Shown: positions 53,188 through 64,000 of the stretch, piece by piece
How positions within the stretch are numbered: the first letter of the stretch is position 1
Layout of the letters: every line of letters starts with the position of its first letter
Source: Adiantum capillus-veneris
Lineage: Eukaryota > Streptophyta > Polypodiopsida > Polypodiales > Pteridaceae
Reading direction: 5' to 3'
Length of the DNA stretch: 64,000 bases
Assembly (NCBI GenBank): GCA_014529385.2
Contig: CM043952.1
Span: 54,080,119 to 54,144,118, forward strand
Notes under the pieces: generated by a model
The model's database searches: none
Seen by the model: only the letters and a program-made list of their open reading frames with translations
What the model was told of the DNA's origin: nothing
Made by a program: the position numbers and the translations under genes

Positions 53188-55775
53188 ATCACTTGACAAG
53201 AAACAAAACTGGTAGATCCACTAAACTAAACAAGATGATAGAAAACCTGAAAATTTTCAACAGAGTTTCCCCTGCAAAACTGACTTCTAAACCCAAAAAA
53301 AATGTGTACATTGACTAAAACACTGATCAAAGTGGCTAAACTGGCAAGTTAGAATCTCAAAGAACTATCATTATCAGTGTTTCCAGCTCTAGAAGAGTGT
53401 CTCTAAGCAACTGAACCTGTCAAATGCATATGCATAAAAATGACAGCAATGCCAACAATGGCGAGTCAGCAGATGCACACCAATACTACACTAACTGCAT
53501 AAGCATACATCCTATGTCGATGTCGAAACTATGGGGATGTCGGGGGCTCACTCCAAAACTTGTATCAATGAAAGGTTCTCCACATTTGAGAATACCCCAG
53601 CTCAATAAAACCTTACCACGACCCTCAAAAATAGCTTTGCATATTTTTGTCGATACACAAATCACATAAGATCTTACATCAACCATAGAAGCCCTTTTTT
53701 TAAATCGCTGCAGTGATTTGTATGATTTAAGAGACCCTCAAGATCTTACATCAAAATATGTATGTGACAAAGATTGTAGAAAGAGTCTGCAACAAAAACT
53801 GCTACACAGAAGAACTGACAAAAGTAGACCACCTTGATGTCTTATGAGTCCTTATTGTTTTGTGTAGAATGAAGGGTCAGTGTTAGTCATTGGTTAATCT
53901 CCGACCGCCCAACACTTATGCGCGGCACATTTGGATTTACCACCGCAACACTTTTAAGCCTTTTCTTGTTGAGAGGATTAAAGATTTTTTCAATAGTTTA
54001 GTTGCCTTCTGATTATCTTTTATATGCAAATAAATCATATGCTGAATTTAAATTATATATTTTATATGTATATTATGTGTTTTTTTGCAGAAAATTTATA
54101 ATCTCAAATTCCCTTAAGTTATATCTTTGATAAACAAACTTCTTTATGGGTGTTGCAAGGTCATTGAGGTCTACAAGCAAGTCAAAAGCCAAGGACGGAC
54201 ATCTTGAATCATGCACACATCACACCATGCACTTTCTTATAGTTATGTGCCATCAAGGGCACACTTGTTAGTAATGTCTTGCTTGCCAAGAGGTGAGGTT
54301 ATGTTCCTCAGGCGCAAAAGAAGCACTATTCAACTTAACTTTTGCTTTGATGGTTTGATTTTCATTTATAAACTCCCAATTACCTATTTTGACTTGCACA
54401 TACTTTTTTTTGTTTTTAGCAATGCCCACTCAAAGAGAGTGGGCATTGTTATATTGAAGCATAGCTAAAAGAAATAAAACATCTCCATGCTTAAAATGAG
54501 CCATGGATGCTCCATCAGACAGAGATATAATAGCAACACTAATATAATAAGTCCATAGGATTAGGTTTTTTTATAGGGAAAATTGGTAATCATTACATAG
54601 GATAACCATAGAATAGCATAATATACAAAAGGCTTGTACCATGAGAGCCACCACCTTAAGTGGTATGCCACCACAACTCCAAGGTGCTCACACCATATGT
54701 CGAGAAGAAATACGTCGAGATCCAAATCGAAGCTAGTACTCCCAACTCCAAATCCGTGTGACCAAATTACAGCACTATCCAAGACCCTCAACAGAACAGG
54801 CTTTGAAGGGAAGTCTCACCCCGTTGCAAGAAACCCTCCAGTGCCACTGCAAAGAGCAAAACTTGCCACAAAACACCTTGCATGTCAAAAGACCTACAAA
54901 GACACTGGCCATCACACTCCAGTTGGGGGAAGAGGTGGGAGGGATGGCCTCTCCCACGGGCAACTATTGAGGGGAGTGTGGGAGGGCATGGAAAGAGTGT
55001 GGGAGTAGGAGCTCCCCTTCATGGAATGCCTCGGCTACTCATACTAATTTGCTTCATAGCTTGTCACCAATGCAAGCTACAATCTACAAGTGGGGTGGCA
55101 CCTCCCAAGCCTCCCTATTGTGTTACCCTCACAAGCTGGGTGAATAGCAAGGTCACATGCCCGCACATTGCTCATCCACAATTTGCTAAGTTTCTTATTG
55201 ACTTGCACATTCTTATCTTTTGAAGCCATTTCTTTGTATTTGATTCATTTTTTTACAGATTAGTTATTCTGATTGTAGCTCTCACCTTTTCGTTTACATG
55301 TTCCTTGTTTTTATAGGATTACACCCATATAGGAGGTGCAGAGGAAATTCAAACCTTAATTGGGTCATTAGCTTAGAGCATCTGATGCACAAGTTTTCCA
55401 TAACTTATTCATGCCATCACAAGCCCTCACCTTTTATTAACTAACCATAAATTTGAGCTAGATTTGAGTCTTAATAGTTGACGATATTATTAGTAATTAA
55501 TGCCTAAATGAATTTTGTTAGCTATCGTGCATTGTTTAAAATTGTTTTCATCAATTTTTTATATTTTTTTAATGCTAGGTTACAAGCTGACCTTGAAGGG
55601 TATGGTGTAGCATCTGACATGAGGGTATGACATTCCCAAAGTTGTGATTAGAGTGCATCACTGAGGAGGGTTGTGTAGCATGGGAGCTCGTGAGTGTAGT
55701 GTATAGGTATGGGTGTGGTGTATAGGTATGGGTGTGGTGTATAGGTATGGGTGTGGAAGCAGTTTAGGATTATAT
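53188..55775. other. No gene recognised; copia 5' leader and unassigned sequence
   Basis: The first ~250 bases look like a copia leader upstream of the minus-strand gag start. The remainder (53450-55690) has no recognised motif. A 19-bp tandem repeat is at 55699-55755. Frames at 54634-55008 and 54882-55223 lack support. Confidence 0.4.
55699..55755. repeat. 19-bp tandem repeat, three copies
   Basis: GTGTATAGGTATGGGTGTG is repeated exactly at 55699, 55718 and 55737. Confidence 0.95.
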
Positions 55776-58182
55776 TGAAGTGCATGGATCAGATTTTACA
55801 TTGCATCATGTGAGGCATGTACTTGAGCTCAAGAAGAGCCTAATAAGCACTAGGCAACTAGATGTTGATGGCTATCACACTACCTTTGGGGATAACATGT
55901 GGAAAATCAGCAAGGGATCTAGGATCATTGCTAGAGGTCCTAAAAGTGACACTTTGTATCCATTGCATGTATCTAGTGTGCGAGACCATGTAGTTTCCAT
56001 AACCGAGAAGCCAAGTATTTCCTTCAGGCATGGTAGGTTGGGACACATGAGTCAAACCAAAATAAAGGTGTTTTCTAATTTGGGGTATTTATCGTGTTTG
56101 AGGTATGCTGATTTTGAACATTGTGATCACTGTATCTATGGCAAGCATGCTCAAACTCCTCTCAAGACATCTCTTTCATTGAAGGCTTCTCCTTGGAATT
56201 GGTACATTCCAAGATGCTAGGGCGATCTCTATGGGGAAAGCAATATTTTGTATCCTATGTGGATGATGCTACTCGTAAGGTGTGGGTATATCCAATCCAG
56301 CATAAGGATGAGGCCTTGGATAAGTTCAAACAATTTGTGGCACTTGCTAAAAATGAGGTCAGTAGTAAGGTAAAGTGTTTGCACTCTAACAATGGGGGTG
56401 AGTATGTGTCTTTCCAAGACTTTTGTGACAGTAAAGGGATAAAGAGGGAGGTGACTGCACCTTATAGTCCACCCTAGAACGGTGTTGCAGAGCGGTTGAA
56501 TCACACTATTCAAGAAAAAGTTTGTTGTATGCTATCTCATGCTACGTTACCCCATGGTTTTTTGGGTAGAGGTTGTTATGATAGTCGTACATTAGATTAA
56601 TCGATCACCACACGGGTCTTTGGGTGGGGGAGTTCCCCAAGAAGCGTGTTCGGGCAAGCCACCTTTGTACGCTCATTTGCGAGTGTTTGGTTGCGAAGAT
56701 TTTGTGCACATTCATAAGGAAGACCGCAACAAGTTGGAGCCAAAGTCATGTAGGTGTGTATTCCGAGGATATGGTGATGATGGAAAAAAGGGGTATAGAT
56801 TATGGGATCCCAAAAAGAGAAGAATCGTCTGCAGCCATGATCTAATCTTCCGGGAGGATCACATGCACAAACAACCTCAAAGGACTGAAGAAGTCATAAG
56901 AGTTGTTTTTCGCGAAGAGGTACCTTTTTGGACAGCAGTGTATGCCCAATGGTAAACAAAAAATTGTTGATGATGTTATTGAACATGCAACGAATGGTGC
57001 TAAAAATGCTCAGCTAGAAATTGCCCATCATAGTCCACAAACGGATCCGCACAAATCAACTCAGTCTAAATTGACTGACAGTCAGCTGGTCAGTCAAAAT
57101 TTGATCAGTTTGAATTGGTAGGATAGCCAGCTCTTGTCAGTCAAAAATTGGTTAGTCTGAATTGGCAGGATAGCAAGGTGCATATTTGTAGGCTAGATAG
57201 CAAGTTGGAAATATGGAGCCTTTGTTTTGGAGGTCAACCCAACCATCAAGGGTACAAGATAGATTTTTCTTGGTGTTGATTATGTCATGTTGACTGATTG
57301 TGGTGAATCGTCTTACTTCAAGGAAGCATTGGATAGTCTAGAGAGCAAGAAATGGTATAGGGCCATGCTATAAAAAAGGGAATCTATGGAGAAGAATGAT
57401 AATTGGGATTTGGTGCATTTGCCAAAAACACAAAAAGTTTTTCCATGCAAATGGGTTTACAAAAAGAAAGCTATTTCTTGTTCCTCCGTAAAGTACAAGG
57501 CACGATTGGTTGTCAAAGGGTACAAGCAAGAACAGGGAATTGATTTTAATGAGATCTTTTCTGTCATAATCAAGATGACTACTTTGCGGATCATTTTGGG
57601 CTTGGTTGCATCAGAGGATTGGGAACTCATTTAGATGGGTGTAAAAACCACTTTTTTACACAGTGATTTGTATGAGGAAATCTATATGCAGCGCGTTAAG
57701 ATTTTGCTGCAAAAGGGAAGGAAAAGATGGTATGTAAATTGAAAAGGAGTTTGTACGGTCTAAAACAGGCACCTTAGGATTGGTATAAAAAATTTGATAC
57801 ATTCATGCAATCTCAAGGGTTCAACCAGAGTAAAATTGACCACTGCTTGTACACCAAGAGGGCAACATACGGTAGTCTGATTATCTTGGTTTTGTATGTG
57901 GATGATATGCTGATTGCAAGCCGGAATGTTCATGCATTGGTCATGTTGAGGCAAAGACTACATAGTAGGTTTGATATGGAGGATCTCGGTGAGGCCAATC
58001 ATATTCTTGGAATGTGTACAAGTCAAAAGACCTCCTTTATCTATCACATCAAAAATATGTATCCAAGATTTTGGAGTGTTTCCATATGGAGGGGGGGAAG
58101 CAATTGGTGTACCATTGCCTCCATATGTGAAACTGAGTGCAACGGATAGCCCTACATCTAACGATGGAAAGGTTGAAACGGT
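55776..58182 (+). pseudogene. Copia M pol: pre-integrase, integrase, reverse transcriptase
   Basis: Order: GAG-pre-integrase zinc region (SLISTRQLDVDGYHTTFGDN, GRLGHMSQ, CDHCIYGKHAQTP; 55780-56215), integrase core (YVDDATRKVWVYPIQHKDEA, CLHSNNGGEYVSFQDF, APYSPP then a stop at 56475 and NGVAERLN). The linker LRVFGCEDFVHIHKEDRNKL and CVFRGYGDDGKKGYRLWDPK come next. Reverse transcriptase then reads CKWVYKKKAISCSSVKYKAR, LVVKGYKQEQGIDFNEIFS and YVDDMLIAS (57894), with the YVDD box intact. It ends in VKLSATDSPTSNDGKVET, where element N is inserted (58183). Stops or shifts occur at about 56218, 56475, 56955, 57634 and 57775. It is dead. Confidence 0.8.
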
Positions 58183-58409
58183 TGTTGGAATTAGGGTTGC
58201 AGAGAAACGCACACAACTTGGAGAAGACGAAGGAAGCTTAAGGCACACAATAGAGAGTGTGTTACTGAGTGTGCAATGGAAAGATAGATAGCCCTAGAGT
58301 GATGGGCATATATACAATGCTCGGGGGAAAAAACCTCCTAAAGAGGGAAAAAATGCCCATGTAGTCCTAGTGTGTTCACACACATCACTACCACATGTAT
58401 ATGGTAACA
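58183..58409 (-). repeat. Element N 3' LTR (227 bp)
   Basis: In element orientation it starts TGTTACCATATACATG and ends TAATTCCAACA. It has the same length as O's 5' LTR. By eye about 13 positions differ. Confidence 0.85.
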
Positions 58410-60866
58410 AATCCCCCCTGGAGTGATGCGGTGAACGAGAGCTGGCACATGAGTAAAGGGAAGTGCCATGCCTTGAGGACATGATCAGTCCACAAAGGGG
58501 AGTAAGCCCAAAGCTTCGTGGAAAGCTTCAAGCTTCTCATGAGACAATGCCTTTGTGAAAAGATATGCAAGGTTGTCCGTGTTGGCACATAAGCCAAGCT
58601 GATCTCTCCTGCTGAGAGCCTCTCCCTGACATAGTGGTAATGCACCTCAATGTGCTTTGTGCGGGCATGAAAAACTGGGTTCCTCACAATTGCCAATGCG
58701 CTCTGATTGTCAGTGTAGATAGTGTTGCTAGTGTCCTGACCAACACCCAAATCAGCCAGGCGTCTGAGCCATACACACTCAAACGTAGCTGTGAAGACTG
58801 CCCTGTACTCAGCCTCACAACTCGAAGTGGCCATAGTAGGTTGCTTCTTGCTCAACCATGATATACATGAACTGCCAAGCATGAAACAAAAACCACTTGT
58901 GGACACTCACGTGTCAAAACAACCAGCCCAATCTGAGTCCGAAAAAGCATGTAAGTCTAGCGGCAATGATCCCCCCTCGGGATAAAATAAGACAAGATGT
59001 AAAGTGCCACTAAGGTAGCGGAAAATCCTCTTGACAGCCTGCAAATGCTTAGACCCTGGGCTATGCATAAATCTGTTGACCTGTGAGACTGCAAACAGAA
59101 AATCCGGCCTCGTGTTGCATACATAAATGAGGCAGCCAACAACAGTTTGATAAAGAGTGACATCAGTAGGATCACCAGCATCATGTAGACTCAACTTCAA
59201 ACCTGTTCCATGGGAGTGGCAATAGGTTTGCAATCCTCAAGTCCAAACTTACATAGCAATGTCTCTATGTAACTTTTCTGACACAAGGCAATACCACGAT
59301 CACACTCCTTAAACTGTATACCCAAGTAATGATGCAACAACCCCAAATCTTTCATCTTGAAAGTAGCATTCAAATCAGTCTTAAATTCAGCAATATGCCT
59401 CTCATTTGGTCCAGTGATCAGAAAATCATCGACGTAAAGAACCACAATGAGAAGTACATCACCCTCATGCTTTACATACAATGTGATTTCTGTTGGACTG
59501 TTATGAAAGCCTCGTTTGACCAAATGAGTGTCAGCTTTCTCATACCAAGCACGAGGAGATTGCTTCAACCCGTACAAAGCCTTCTTACATCTGTACACTT
59601 TGTCCTCTTGTCCTTTTATGACAAAATCGTGAGGCTGCGTTACATAAACTTCCTCAAATATGTCACCATTCAAGAAAGCAGTAACAATGTCTGATTGATG
59701 TACATCCCAACCAAAATGAGCTGCCAATGCACATAGAAAACGCACAGTAGTCATACGACAAGTGGGAGCAAAATTCTCTTCATAATCTATGCCTTTTTGT
59801 TGTGCATAACCCTTTGCAACAAGTCGAGCCTTATGGCGATTGATCTCACCATCCGGCTTGCATTTCAACTTGTAAACCCACTTTGTACCAATGGCGTTTT
59901 TGCCACGAGGCAAATCACATAAAGTCCATGTGTCATTATCTATAAGTGCATCATATTCTGATTGCATGGCAGCCATCCAATTTTTTGAATTCTGGGCTTC
60001 ATCGAAAGACAAAGGCTCCTCAATATCATGTAAGCTAGACACAACCAAAGCATAACAATCTGATGCATAAGATGCATGGCGAGAGCCTGAACGAGTATGA
60101 CTAGACAAAGGTGCATCCAATTTACTGTCACGCAAAGTGTGCACCAGCCATTTTGGCATACATCTAGCCTGCTCATTTTCAGGCCTTTCCTCATCAAGTA
60201 CATCATGTACATTTGCATCAATAATAGGCTGATCTGTAACATTTGCAGAAACCCCCATAGGCTGTACATTTGCCTCATTGGAGCTTACATTTGTATTTCC
60301 ACCACTAAAAAGAGGCAACAAAGTGTCATAAATGTCCTGTGAGCTTACATTACTGTCTCTAGTACATGACAGCAAGGGCTGAACAAAATCTTCCACAAAC
60401 ACTACATCCCGTGAAACCAGAATACGTTTTGTTTGTGGATGATACAACCTGTAACCTTTGTTTTCAGCACTATAACCAACAAAAATACATTTGACAGCCT
60501 TATCATCCAATTTTATGCGCTGTGTTTGTGGCACCAAAGCATATGTCAAACAGTCAAAAACACGCATGTACTCAATAGAAGGCTTTCTATCATGCCATGC
60601 AAAGCTTTTGTAGGACACCTGTTTAGTACATAAGTGGCACACATGATGGCCTCAAGCCAAAAAGAATGCGGCAAAGCTTGACTTTTGACCATACATCGTG
60701 CCATTTCCATAAGTGACCTATTTTTCCTCTCAGCAACACCATTTTGCTGAGGTGTATAAGGCACTGTACATTGGTGTTTTATCCCACGACTAGCCATAAA
60801 TGCATTGAATTCATGAGACATGTACTCCCCCCCTTGACAAAAACAAAGGGTGCCCATAGTACATTT
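58410..60866 (-). pseudogene. Element N pol: integrase part, reverse transcriptase, RNase H
   Basis: The integrase segment (60862-60546: GGEYMSHEFNAFMASRGIKH, VPYTPQQNGVAERKN) has a 22-bp deletion near 60590 relative to O, which shifts the frame. From 60642 to 59197 a 481-codon frame holds the integrase tail and reverse transcriptase: GTKWVYKLKCKPDGEINRHK, ARLVAKGYAQQKGIDYEENF, QSDIVTAFLNGDIFEEVYV, and YVDDFLITG (59424-59435), catalytic box intact. A one-base loss near 59210 and a TGA at 58909 break RNase H (FSDSDWAGCFDT; STSGFCFMLGSSCISWLSKK; NQSALAIVRNPVFHARTKHI). Copia order. N is dead but less decayed than M. Confidence 0.85.
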
Positions 60867-61093
60867 TGTTACCATATACATGTGGTAGTGATGTGTGTGA
60901 ACACACTAGGACCGCCGGGGCATTTTTTCCCTCTTTAGGAGGTTTTTTCCCCCGTGCATTGTATATACGCCCATCACTCTAGGGCTATCCATCTTTCCAT
61001 TGCACACTAAGGAATACACTCTCTATTGTGTGCCTTGAGCTTCCTTCGTCTTCTCCAAGCTGTGTGTGTTTCTCTGCAACCCTAATTCCAACA
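60867..61093 (+). repeat. Element O 5' LTR (227 bp)
   Basis: It starts TGTTACCATATACATG and ends CTAATTCCAACA, an unusually short LTR. TGTATATACG (about 60960) may be the TATA box. Confidence 0.85.
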
Positions 61094-61095
61094 AT

Positions 61096-61107
61096 TGGTA
61101 TCAGAGC
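61096..61107 (+). promoter_or_regulatory. Primer-binding site, tRNA-iMet
   Basis: TGGTATCAGAGC, two bases after the LTR end. Confidence 0.9.
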
Positions 61108-61455
61108 AGGTCACGTCCTCCCGGGCTTAGTCGCCAGCTGCTCCAGCACACGCCTGCTCACTTTCTCCGATTTCAGTGAGCTTTGGCAAGCGTTCGCAGG
61201 TCGACAAATATTTTGGGTGAGCTCAAAGAGCTCGGTCTGCTCAGAATTTTGATTTGGGCTCATTTCGACCTCCGTTTCCACTACGGGCAGTACTGCACAG
61301 GTTATTTCGTCATTTTGTGCAGATTTTCTGTCAGTGCCGTTTTCTGCATAACAGGTGCCTTATAGTCTTCTACGGTTTGTGCTATATAGCACAAGTTGTT
61401 CCCGCTCCATTTCTCCTATTTTCGGGCAGTTTTCACATCAGGTGCAGCATTTACC

Positions 61456-64000
61456 ATGGCTGACAACAACAACACAGATGTGTTCAAGATGTTTGCTGCT
61501 GAGGACAGGTTGGATGGGGACAACTACCCTATGTGGGCTTATATGATGCAACACGTTCTTGTGTCAAAAGGTGTCTGGAACATTGTGCAGGGCATTGATG
61601 TACGTCCTGGTTCTGAAGATGTAGGCGATATTGAGGATGTTGCAGGTCTTGCTGCAAGGATTGCAGCTGTTAGAGTTGTTTTGCCTACAGCAGAACAAGC
61701 TCGTTGGGATGTTAAGGATGCGCAGGCTCATGCATTGATTGCGTTGTCTGTGAAGCGCACCATTATTCCTCACATCCGTTCAGCAAAATCTGCAAAACAG
61801 GCTTGGGATATTCTAGCAGGTCTTTATGCAAGCCGCAATGAGGCTAAAATTGCTTTGCTGCGTAAAGAGCTAGAGTCGAAGATTATGCATGAGGAAGATG
61901 ATATGGACACCTTCCTTGCTAGTGTCAAGGATATCAATGAGCAACTCATTTCTGCAGGTGAAGTCATTTCTGACAGTTCCCTTGTGCAGACTGTTCTTGA
62001 TGCCTTACCAGATTCCTACCAGACTTTTGCTAGTACTTGGAGACTGATGACCCAAGGAAATCCTGAAGTTGTCAAGTTTGATGCATTATGCACATTGCTG
62101 TTGCAAGAGTCACTTTCTAGAAAAAACAGGACTAGGCAGCGTGCAGTTGAACAGGCTTTTATTGCTTCTCAAAGAAAGGGTGGTAACAGTAATGCAGCCA
62201 CTTCTTATGGTTCTGCTGCGAGTGGCAAAAATTCTGTTCCTAATGCTTCTGCTGGCAGCACTTCGTCTGGCAATTCTGGTGATAAGGGCAAAAAGAAGAT
62301 GCGTTGCCATTATTGTAAAGCCAATGATCACTTAATCAAGTCGTGTCCTAAGTTGAAGGCCAAAGAGGCTAAGAAGAAAGAGGGTGGTTCCACTGCAAAT
62401 GCTGGTTCCACTACAAATGCAGCCATTGTTGAGTCTTCTGTGAAAGGAGATTGTGATGCTAATGTTGATGCAGAATGGGCTTTTAGCGCAGAGTGCACTT
62501 ACAATCCTGCTGTCCATGATGCATGCTTGTCAGTTGCTGCAGATTCACATGTGTGGTATTTCGACAGTGGTGCTACAAAGCACATTACCTCACATCGTGA
62601 ATTGTTTACCTCTCTCGAGTCTGTCCCTCATGGGAATTCAGTCACTTGTGCCAACAACGCCTCTTATCCAGTTCAGGGAGTTGGAAAGATTGTGCTCACT
62701 GCTGCTAATGGCAGTTCCTTCACACTTGTTGATGCACTTTATGTACCTGGGATCAAGAAGAATCTATTGTCTGTATCCGCACTTGCTAGACTTGGACTTG
62801 TAGTCAAATTTGTGGATGACAGATGTACAGTTCATGATCTCAGTTTTGGTGATGAAATTGTTGCATCTGGGCTTTTGTGCCGTGGGCTGTATAAGCTCAC
62901 TTTGTATGACAAGTGTGGACAAAATTTTGCAAATGCTGTTGCAGATTCAAGGGCTATTTCAGATGCAAAACTTTGGCATGCACGTTTTGGTCATCTGAAT
63001 TTTGCCAGTTTGCTGCGTTTGCAGAAATCTGATATGGTTGCTTCTTTGCCGCCTCTTGAAGCACCTATCAAACATGTTTGTGAAGGCTGTATTCTGGGTA
63101 AAATGCAGCGTTCTAAGTTTCCAAAGGATGGTTCAGTTAGGGCCACATGCAGGTTGCAGCTTGTGCATAGTGACGTTTGTGGGCCCATGCAAACTCCGTC
63201 CTTGGGCAATTACCTGTACTTCGTGACTTTCATTGATGATTACTCCAGGCATGCGTGGGTATTTCCGCTTAAAGCGAAGTCCGAAGTTTTTATGTGCTTC
63301 AAACAATTTTTGGCTATGGCTGAAAATGTCTCAAAATGTACTATGGGCACCCTCCGTTCCGATCGAGGGGGGGAGTATATGTCTCATGAATTTAATGCAT
63401 TTCTGGCTAGTCGTGGGATAAAACACCAATGTACAGTGCCTTATACACCTCAGCAAAATGGTGTTGCTGAGAGGAAAAACAGGTCACTAACGGAAATGGC
63501 ACGATGTATGGTCAAAAGTCAAGCTTTGCCGCATTCTTTTTGGCTTGAGGCCATCATGTGTGCCACCTATGTACTTAACAAGTGTCCTACGAAAGCTTTG
63601 CAGTCTATTACTCCATATGAAGCATGGCATGATAGAAAACCTTCTATTGAGCACATGCGTGTTTTTGGCTGTTTGGCATATGCTTTGGTGCCACAAGTGC
63701 AGCGCAGAAAATTGGATGATAAGGCTGTCAAATGTATTTTTGTTGGTTATAGTGCTGAAAGCAAAGGTTACAGGTTGTATCATCCGCAAACAAAACGTAT
63801 TTTGGTTTCACGGGATGTAGTGTTTGTGGAAGATTCTGTTCAACCCTTGCTGTCATGTACTAGAGACAGTAATGTAAGCTCACAGGACATTTATGACACT
63901 TTGTTGCCTCTTTTCAGTGGTGGAAATACGAATGTAAGTTCCAATGAGGCAAATGTACAGCCTATGGGGGTTTCTGAAAATGTTTTAGAACAGCCTATTA
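61456..64000 (+). CDS. Element O Gag-Pol polyprotein (partial at right edge)
   Basis: ATG at 61456 opens a frame that stays open for 848 codons to the edge. Gag covers about residues 1-280 (DRLDGDNYPMWAYMMQ near the start; WDILAGLYASRNEAKIALL). The zinc knuckle is at residues 284-297 (C-x2-C-x4-H-x4-C). The protease active site DSGA starts at residue 370. The pre-integrase motif LWHARFGHL is at about 506. The integrase triad is D573, D636 and E672 (35 residues between the last two, as usual). VFGCLAYALVPQ and CIFVGYSAESKGYRLYHP follow near the end. Reverse transcriptase would lie beyond 64000. The start is chosen as the first ATG after the leader, with MADNNN typical of copia Gag. All key residues are present. 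Confidence 0.9.
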   Translation, partial: MADNNNTDVFKMFAAEDRLDGDNYPMWAYMMQHVLVSKGVWNIVQGIDVRPGSEDVGDIEDVAGLAARIAAVRVVLPTAEQARWDVKDAQAHALIALSVKRTIIPHIRSAKSAKQAWDILAGLYASRNEAKIALLRKELESKIMHEEDDMDTFLASVKDINEQLISAGEVISDSSLVQTVLDALPDSYQTFASTWRLMTQGNPEVVKFDALCTLLLQESLSRKNRTRQRAVEQAFIASQRKGGNSNAATSYGSAASGKNSVPNASAGSTSSGNSGDKGKKKMRCHYCKANDHLIKSCPKLKAKEAKKKEGGSTANAGSTTNAAIVESSVKGDCDANVDAEWAFSAECTYNPAVHDACLSVAADSHVWYFDSGATKHITSHRELFTSLESVPHGNSVTCANNASYPVQGVGKIVLTAANGSSFTLVDALYVPGIKKNLLSVSALARLGLVVKFVDDRCTVHDLSFGDEIVASGLLCRGLYKLTLYDKCGQNFANAVADSRAISDAKLWHARFGHLNFASLLRLQKSDMVASLPPLEAPIKHVCEGCILGKMQRSKFPKDGSVRATCRLQLVHSDVCGPMQTPSLGNYLYFVTFIDDYSRHAWVFPLKAKSEVFMCFKQFLAMAENVSKCTMGTLRSDRGGEYMSHEFNAFLASRGIKHQCTVPYTPQQNGVAERKNRSLTEMARCMVKSQALPHSFWLEAIMCATYVLNKCPTKALQSITPYEAWHDRKPSIEHMRVFGCLAYALVPQVQRRKLDDKAVKCIFVGYSAESKGYRLYHPQTKRILVSRDVVFVEDSVQPLLSCTRDSNVSSQDIYDTLLPLFSGGNTNVSSNEANVQPMGVSENVLEQPI

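Larger units (their letters stand above)
58183..60866 (-). mobile_element. Copia element N, 3' half, interrupted by O
   Basis: The 3' LTR (58183-58409) and polypurine tract (minus of 58410-58425, CCAGGGGGGATT) are followed rightward by RNase H, reverse transcriptase and integrase. At 60866 the integrase is cut by element O. N itself sits in the reverse transcriptase of copia M, with flank ACGGT (58178-58182). The other half of N should lie beyond the window, after O's 3' LTR. Confidence 0.85.
60867..64000 (+). mobile_element. Copia element O, 5' part, apparently intact
   Basis: The 5' LTR (60867-61093), primer site (61096) and 61456-64000 gag-pol frame have no stop or shift. O is inserted head-on into N, its close relative, within the integrase. 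The left flank ACATT (60862-60866) is the predicted target duplication. The 3' half lies off the window. Everything seen is compatible with a functional element. Confidence 0.85.

Noticed and set aside
60840-60890. Auto-integration or circle-derived inversion between N and O
   Set aside because: Once the LTR start was set at TGTTACC (60867) rather than TGTGGTAG, a simple insertion of O into N explains the arrangement.

Overview
The window looks like nuclear DNA from a land plant with a large, repeat-rich genome. The signs are Ty1/copia and Ty3/gypsy LTR retrotransposons nested inside one another, LINE and MULE relics, long (CT)n/(GA)n/(GT)n/(TA)n microsatellites, and one spliced gene whose product is clearly plant-type. 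A fern, lycophyte or gymnosperm would fit, but the species cannot be fixed from sequence alone. All TE names below (A, B, C and so on) are mine.

The one convincing host gene is on the minus strand. It is a KOW-domain ribosomal protein of the plant mitochondrial uL24 (L24) type. Five exons (48244-48185, 47831-47736, 12821-12718, 12607-12471, 12388-12288) join in frame through GT/AG borders into a 165-residue protein. Intron 2 is 34,914 bp and holds more than half the window. Nearly all of it is retrotransposon.

Layout. 1-6300: an isolated candidate LTR, short tandem repeats and microsatellites, no gene. 6322-8068: dead MULE transposase/SWIM gene. 8590-10090: minus-strand LINE relic. 10665-11130: MITE-like inverted repeats next to a 37-bp-arm hairpin. 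12288-12821: exons 5-3 of the L24 gene. 12822-47735: intron 2, with a truncated gypsy-type element (12990-14706), a degenerate gypsy gag (15526-16760), a LINE ORF1 relic (16930-17700), and then a three-level nest: copia L (18072-28649) carries non-autonomous element A (18471-26238, TSD CTAAC) in its LTR, and A carries non-autonomous element B (19886-24492). Further right are element K, gypsy relics P, I and J, fragment H, and complete non-autonomous element C (42491-47020, TSD AGGAT). 47736-48244: exons 2 and 1. 48245-52300: upstream flank with a microsatellite-rich segmental duplication. 52300-58182: broken copia M, which seems to carry an inversion in gag. 58183-60866: copia N (minus). 60867-64000: copia O (plus), inserted head-on into N's integrase, with an open gag-pol frame of at least 848 codons running off the right edge.

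How the parts relate. Apart from L24, everything recognisable is mobile or repetitive. Elements B and C are the most unusual. They share ~1.2 kb LTRs, a tRNA-iMet primer site and a polypurine tract, but have no reverse transcriptase. In place of pol both carry the same unrecognised ORF, ending in a possible chromodomain remnant. In C, an Asp/His-rich repeat stands where B has its Gag capsid-like domain.
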